Source: Flavilitoribacter nigricans DSM 23189 = NBRC 102662 (GTDB lineage: Bacteria > Bacteroidota > Bacteroidia > Chitinophagales > Saprospiraceae). Taken from it: a stretch of DNA of 64,000 nt. Both the position numbers and the translations under genes were made by a program. Each line of letters opens with the position of its first letter. Position 1 is the first letter of the stretch. The notes under the pieces are model-generated. The model was not told the DNA's origin and ran no database searches. It saw only the letters and a program-made list of their open reading frames with translations. Below are positions 60,377-64,000 of this stretch, in pieces. The stretch is from assembly GCF_002646595.1 (NCBI RefSeq), contig NZ_PDUD01000032.1, positions 124,001-188,000 on the forward strand. Reading direction: 5' to 3'.

Positions 60377-61405
60377 TGGATACGGTTTACTGTTTTCGTT
60401 TGTTGACCAGTCTCTCTATTGGAGAGTGGTTTAGGTTGGAGCGGAAAAAACATTTCCACTCCAACCGGGTTTGTATATGGTGGTTTTGACGACAGGTCTG
60501 CTCATTAAATGAACAGAGAGAGCAGTGGCTTTAGAAAGTAGATGAGTAATCCACAATTGCTCTGTCTGAAGCAGGTACTCAAGGGCGGAGGTCTTTCGGG
60601 ATGGCTCATTTTTTTGGATCTTACAGGTGTGTTAAATGAAACAGGAGTTGCCGTAAAATTGAGATTGGACTGGAGGCCAACCCGGACCTCCAGTATCCAA
60701 CGACGGTGGCAATGATATTCTCTCTACATTTATTCGATTTTGCAAGGTGATGGAAATTGGATCTGTTCACGTAAAGGGGGCGGAGGACTTCCGTTCTTTC
60801 GCGGATACTTTTTTCGTTCCAGGGTGTGCTTCTGCATACTTGACAATTTTAGAGGTTAAGTAAATAAAGGATTCGTTCAGAAATGCCGGTAGTGCTGTCG
60901 ACGGTATTCCGGGGCGGAACAATCGTCTTTTCTGCGAACTACGGCATAATTTCTTGGCGGCATTTGAGGGAAGTAGAGGGTGGACTTCAATTCCTGGATT
61001 AGCTGCCGAAATATCCGGGATAAACTTCCTTTCTTAAAATCTTTAGTTTTCATTTTTCAAGTTTTGTTGTTTGTCTATTGAGATGCCATTACTATGCCAA
61101 AAATCATAATAAATTGATTTTAAGTTGTTTATGTTTGGGATTAAAATCTAGAGTTATCAATAATTCGAATTTTTGTCGGATAAACTTTCGTAGAATTCTA
61201 AAATTATCGGAATGAAGAGCATGAAAGGATGGAATAAATAGTAGCTATAGGACCTGGTGTTTTTCCTATCGACCAGATTAATATTGACTTTTACTACCTT
61301 TAGTTATGTGATAGAATATAAAAGCACAGTATAATATCTATTGCTTTCAGGATAAATAATACGCTCAAAGACAAAATTCACAACAACTCAAATATTTCCT
61401 TTCGG
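60377..61405. other. One-kilobase region without a convincing large gene
   Basis: No open frame of family-like composition spans this gap. It holds a possible 58-codon gene on the minus strand (60877-61053), a CTGGAGG/CCTCCAG hairpin (60670-60676 with 60687-60693), and a minus-strand open stretch that would encode a Gly/Pro-rich tail (TGGPGWPP) but lacks an ATG. The piece may be the remains of degraded genes. Confidence 0.5.
60877..61053 (-). CDS. Possible small basic protein (58 residues)
   Basis: ATG at 61053 opens a frame ending at the TGA at 60877-60879: MKTKDFKKGSLSRIFRQLIQ at the N-terminus, then a basic, Arg/Tyr-rich tail. The AACTTGAAAA stretch ahead of the ATG is a poor ribosome-binding site. 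Nothing in the sequence identifies a family. It could be a real short gene of the island or chance. Confidence 0.35.
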   Translation of the reverse strand: MKTKDFKKGSLSRIFRQLIQELKSTLYFPQMPPRNYAVVRRKDDCSAPEYRRQHYRHF

Positions 61406-62194
61406 ATGAAGAAATTTAAAAAAGCTTATCAATTGGTGATAACTCCTCTGATCGTTACCGCCCTGATCGGGATTCTACTTGCCTGGCTTAAAACTTCCAA
61501 ATTTCCTGAATGGGAAATCGAAATTGTGTTTATATGTATATTGATCGGTGTAGTGGTTAGGTTGATTCTAGTGACGGAAGAGAATCGGGAAATAAGCGAA
61601 AGGGTATATTATTTACTGAAATCCATAAATGTCGAAGATAACTTCAATGAGTTGGCAATAATCCTTGGACTAAAATCGATGGCGAAATACCAGGGAGATC
61701 AGATTGAAGTGAGCCGGGAAGATGTATTGATTTTTTGGTACGAAAGCGTCTCCCGGGTAAGAAGTAGCCTGGATGTAGTAACCTTTGCTAAACCGAGCGA
61801 GACTTGGGAACTAGGGTGGAACAAACGGGCTCAGGGTATTCAGCAGGAAAGGATTGCTCATGATTGTAAGATCGAGAGAGTATTCGTTCTGAACAATAAT
61901 GACCTGGAAAGTGATTACGAAGTTATATTCCGGGAACAGGAAGAGATCGGCATCACCGTATATTGGGTTAGAGAGGAAATATTAGCCGCTAACCAGTTGA
62001 TCAAACAATATCTGAATGAAATTGGCACCAAAGACTTTGCCATAGTGGACCGAAGGTGGATCCTGCGAACTTTTCTGGAAAAGAGAAATCGAAAGATCAG
62101 CAAGGCAGATGCCACCAAAAACAGAGAGATTCTGCGGAAGGCAACGCTGGTTTTTGATGAAGCTAAAAAAAATAGTACACGCTACACCGGCTGA
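61406..62194 (+). CDS. Two-helix membrane protein with cytoplasmic domain of unknown function
   Basis: A 262-residue protein. Two membrane helices (11-28 and 38-57) form a short hairpin, followed by a ~200-residue cytoplasmic domain. The domain has a SRVRSSLDVVTFAKPSETWELG stretch, an IERVFVLNNNDLESDYEVIF strand pattern, and KDFAIVDRRWILR, which recalls sensor or nuclease-like domains with a phospholipase-D-type core; however, the HKD motif is absent. The design, a small membrane anchor with a soluble domain, is common among accessory genes that act at the membrane. Family not identified. Confidence 0.7.
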   Translation: MKKFKKAYQLVITPLIVTALIGILLAWLKTSKFPEWEIEIVFICILIGVVVRLILVTEENREISERVYYLLKSINVEDNFNELAIILGLKSMAKYQGDQIEVSREDVLIFWYESVSRVRSSLDVVTFAKPSETWELGWNKRAQGIQQERIAHDCKIERVFVLNNNDLESDYEVIFREQEEIGITVYWVREEILAANQLIKQYLNEIGTKDFAIVDRRWILRTFLEKRNRKISKADATKNREILRKATLVFDEAKKNSTRYTG

Positions 62195-62204
62195 TCCAAA
62201 GCCA

Positions 62205-62251
62205 AAAATTCTAATATTTTTAGAATTTTATTCTAAAAATATTAGAATTTT
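62205..62251 (+). terminator. Perfect 22-bp AT-rich hairpin after the two-helix membrane protein gene
   Basis: 62205-62226 and 62230-62251 are exact reverse complements with a three-base loop. The arms contain T-rich runs and the structure lies 10 bases after a stop codon, so it would act as a terminator, probably on both strands. The following stretch to 62565 shows nothing else I can support. Confidence 0.7.
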
Positions 62252-62565
62252 AAAATGGATAAATTTTGGCAGGAATACTTATGTTGCTGAATGTTAAATG
62301 TTTATGTGATTAGATGCGAAATTGGCATGAGATTAGACTTTATCTTTCTTTATCAATGTGAGGATGCACCTTTAAGGCATTTAGGCATACGATCCTAATA
62401 GAGTTATAAATGCCTACCCAAAAGACTAATGGCTAAGCAATTTTTTTAACCTCAGAAAATAATACACTTGAAACAAAGGCTAACGTATTTCGTAAATCAT
62501 TTTTACACATCTCTTAAAGCAGTAATGTGATTGCTTTTTGATCGTAAATTTCAAGTGGCAGTGCA

Positions 62566-63930
62566 ATGGGAAAAGATCAAAGACACGAACTTATGCACCA
62601 GGTTAAAACCTGGATTGCTCGCGAACTCCCCGCCGTAAAGGTTAGGTGCGAAGAAGAACTTGGAAGCATTATCCTGAATCAAGAAGAGGGTAACAGTTTG
62701 CAGGATTATGTATTTTCGATGATCGATAAACACATCAAAGAAATAAAAGTCCGATCGAGTTTCACCATCGTAGCCTATCGCTTCCTGCGCGAAATGGCTA
62801 AAGCCAGGAAGGCCCGCTGTAAAGCCATTAAAAAAGAGACGCTCGATCAGATTGCTTTTGTAGCCGAGGCCTCGATGACCATGATGTATATGTATAATGA
62901 TATTCTGGACAATAAGGCTGAGGTGAAAAATTGTCTTCACTATAAGATCATGGTACCGGGCACTAATATCTTCAGAGATCTGCTATTGGATTACATTAAT
63001 GAACTGGATATATCTACCGTGCAAAAATTAAAGGTGCAGGATATATTTAGAAAAGCTTACAAGCAGGTGAATTCCGGTCAGATCATCGACAAAAGTTTTC
63101 GATTCGATAGTCTGGTTTATAATAAAGAGGTCAAGAACATTAATGAAAGTTTGAGAAATGATGAACTTGATAAGATTCTTTTAGATATCCAGGCGCTGAA
63201 AGATGAGTTTCCCGGCCATGATAATCTCTTCGATGTTTATTTTACCCGGATCTATCTAACCAATTCCAGTTTACTGAAGGCGCTGGTGGAAGTCATTGTG
63301 TATTTAACTGGATATGAGGGTAGAGGAAGAAAACAGTTAGAAGGTTTTGCCGAAATGATGGGGCTTTATATGCAGATCGTAAATGATTGTAAAGATTTTG
63401 TGCTGGATGTAAAAAGGACGTGGGAAACTGGAGAAAAACCACGATATCATTCCAATGTCCTTTCGGACCTTCATAATGAAACCGTATCGCTGCCGATTGC
63501 ACTGCATTATCTTTCTCAGGAAACAGTTTCTACAAATATCGTTAACCAATTTATTCATGATAGGCTGAGAGATCCTAACCGCGGGATTAACCAATACCAG
63601 TTCGAATTGCGGGGACAACACAACAAAATACTCAAAGAAATTATCGAGAGTAAAGGTTTGACCCGGGCGATGGCCGTCGGCAGGGCAATTGCCATTAAAG
63701 CAATAGACTACCTTAAAGCCGGTCTGAAAGCGGAATGGGAACATACAGAGCAACATCAACATTTAAGAGTTTTGGCCGGTTATCCTGATATGGCCTTCAA
63801 TAATCGTTATTATTTTCACATATGGAAAGCCAAAGCTGCCTATAAAAGCCATAGATTTTATCGATGTGAAGATTATCTTTTTGCTAAAAAAACAAGCTGC
63901 CCGAAGGGCAGCGCAATAGTGGGTATATAA
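62566..63930 (+). CDS. Isoprenoid-synthase-fold protein (polyprenyl synthetase-like) with altered Asp-rich motifs
   Basis: A 454-residue helical protein. The first Asp-rich motif region reads MYNDILDN at residues 109-116, where class I prenyltransferases have DDxxD; here the first Asp is N111, with D112 and D115 retained. The second motif reads GLYMQIVNDCKDF at ~266-278, again with Asn (N273) in place of the first Asp and D274 and D277 kept. The fold is otherwise all-helical, with the G-x3-Q-I context typical of the second motif. The protein is ~100 residues longer than most prenyl diphosphate synthases. It may be a terpene cyclase, or a prenyltransferase with changed metal binding. It is the last gene of the island seen here. 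Confidence 0.72.
   Translation: MGKDQRHELMHQVKTWIARELPAVKVRCEEELGSIILNQEEGNSLQDYVFSMIDKHIKEIKVRSSFTIVAYRFLREMAKARKARCKAIKKETLDQIAFVAEASMTMMYMYNDILDNKAEVKNCLHYKIMVPGTNIFRDLLLDYINELDISTVQKLKVQDIFRKAYKQVNSGQIIDKSFRFDSLVYNKEVKNINESLRNDELDKILLDIQALKDEFPGHDNLFDVYFTRIYLTNSSLLKALVEVIVYLTGYEGRGRKQLEGFAEMMGLYMQIVNDCKDFVLDVKRTWETGEKPRYHSNVLSDLHNETVSLPIALHYLSQETVSTNIVNQFIHDRLRDPNRGINQYQFELRGQHNKILKEIIESKGLTRAMAVGRAIAIKAIDYLKAGLKAEWEHTEQHQHLRVLAGYPDMAFNNRYYFHIWKAKAAYKSHRFYRCEDYLFAKKTSCPKGSAIVGI
63885..63912 (-). terminator. Minus-strand terminator inside the 3' end of the prenyl-synthase-like gene
   Basis: GCTGCCC (63896-63902) and GGGCAGC (63906-63912) form a hairpin preceded on the plus strand by a seven-A run, so on the minus strand it is a stem with a T-tail. 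It would end a minus-strand gene that starts beyond the right edge of the window. Confidence 0.75.
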
Positions 63931-64000
63931 ATAAGTCAAGAGACAGTAAGAAACTTTTACCGAATCCAATCCAAAGTCCTCCCTTAACTGATTTTCTTGA

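Noticed and set aside
60600-60790. Possible RiPP precursor with a Gly/Pro-rich tail (TGGPGWPP) on the minus strand
   Set aside because: There is no ATG in frame, no leader resembling a known precursor family, and no modification enzyme nearby.
1-64000. CRISPR array or tRNA/rRNA genes
   Set aside because: No regularly spaced identical repeats with unique spacers, and no cloverleaf or rRNA-like segments, were recognised by eye; a covariance-model search could overturn this for small RNAs.
63913-64000. 3' end of a minus-strand gene at the right edge
   Set aside because: Two frames stay open for this short stretch and neither matches a family I know; only the terminator at 63885-63912 suggests such a gene.

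Overview
The window looks like a chromosome segment from a member of the Bacteroidota, probably a Saprospiria/Lewinella-like bacterium. This is inferred from four SusC/SusD-type genes plus an extra SusC, two C-terminal type IX secretion (T9SS) sorting domains, FecR/STN signalling parts, a DUF6377 regulator, several sites matching the Bacteroidota promoter form TAnnTTTG, and PorT-like outer-membrane barrels. No rRNA, tRNA or CRISPR array was seen. The first ~54 kb is GC-rich and densely coding; from ~54.1 kb to the right end the sequence becomes visibly AT-rich, gene-poor and accessory in character.

Layout. 1-8.6 kb holds housekeeping and envelope genes: an epimerase tail with an AraC regulator, two outer-membrane barrels, a Nudix hydrolase, an M28 peptidase, a class C beta-lactamase-like hydrolase and a small membrane protein. 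8.9-15.0 kb is a cluster with planctomycete-type cytochrome domains: DUF1592, DUF1552, a membrane c-type cytochrome with leucine-rich repeats, and a beta-propeller. 15.0-31.0 kb is a starch/alpha-glucan utilisation locus: a DUF6377 SusR-like regulator, a secreted GH13 amylase, FecR, an STN-SusC, a second SusC, SusD and a five-domain SusE/F-like lipoprotein. A T9SS-exported FG-GAP/UnbV protein and a TPR histidine kinase follow. 35.6-41.1 kb, on the minus strand, holds a two-subunit molybdenum hydroxylase and a COG2984-type ABC importer.

41.3-54.1 kb reads as a nitrogen-catabolic locus. It has an ethanolamine-type permease, a glutamine-synthetase-like gamma-glutamyl ligase, an SDR, an AraC regulator, a SusC/SusD pair, an aldehyde dehydrogenase and a class I glutamine amidotransferase. 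Together these could form a gamma-glutamylated route for ethanolamine: uptake, glutamylation, two oxidations and release of glutamate. The functional assignment is inference from gene families.

54.2-64.0 kb is an accessory island that begins with a decayed IS256-family transposase. It carries a TIR protein translationally coupled (ATGA overlap) to a novel-looking membrane protein, a frameshifted TIR-like gene, a TIR protein with a C-terminal region resembling effector-associated domain 11, three membrane proteins of unknown role, and an isoprenoid-synthase-like protein whose two Asp-rich motifs both begin with Asn. The TIR/membrane pair and its neighbours are the best candidates for an undescribed conflict (anti-phage) system.
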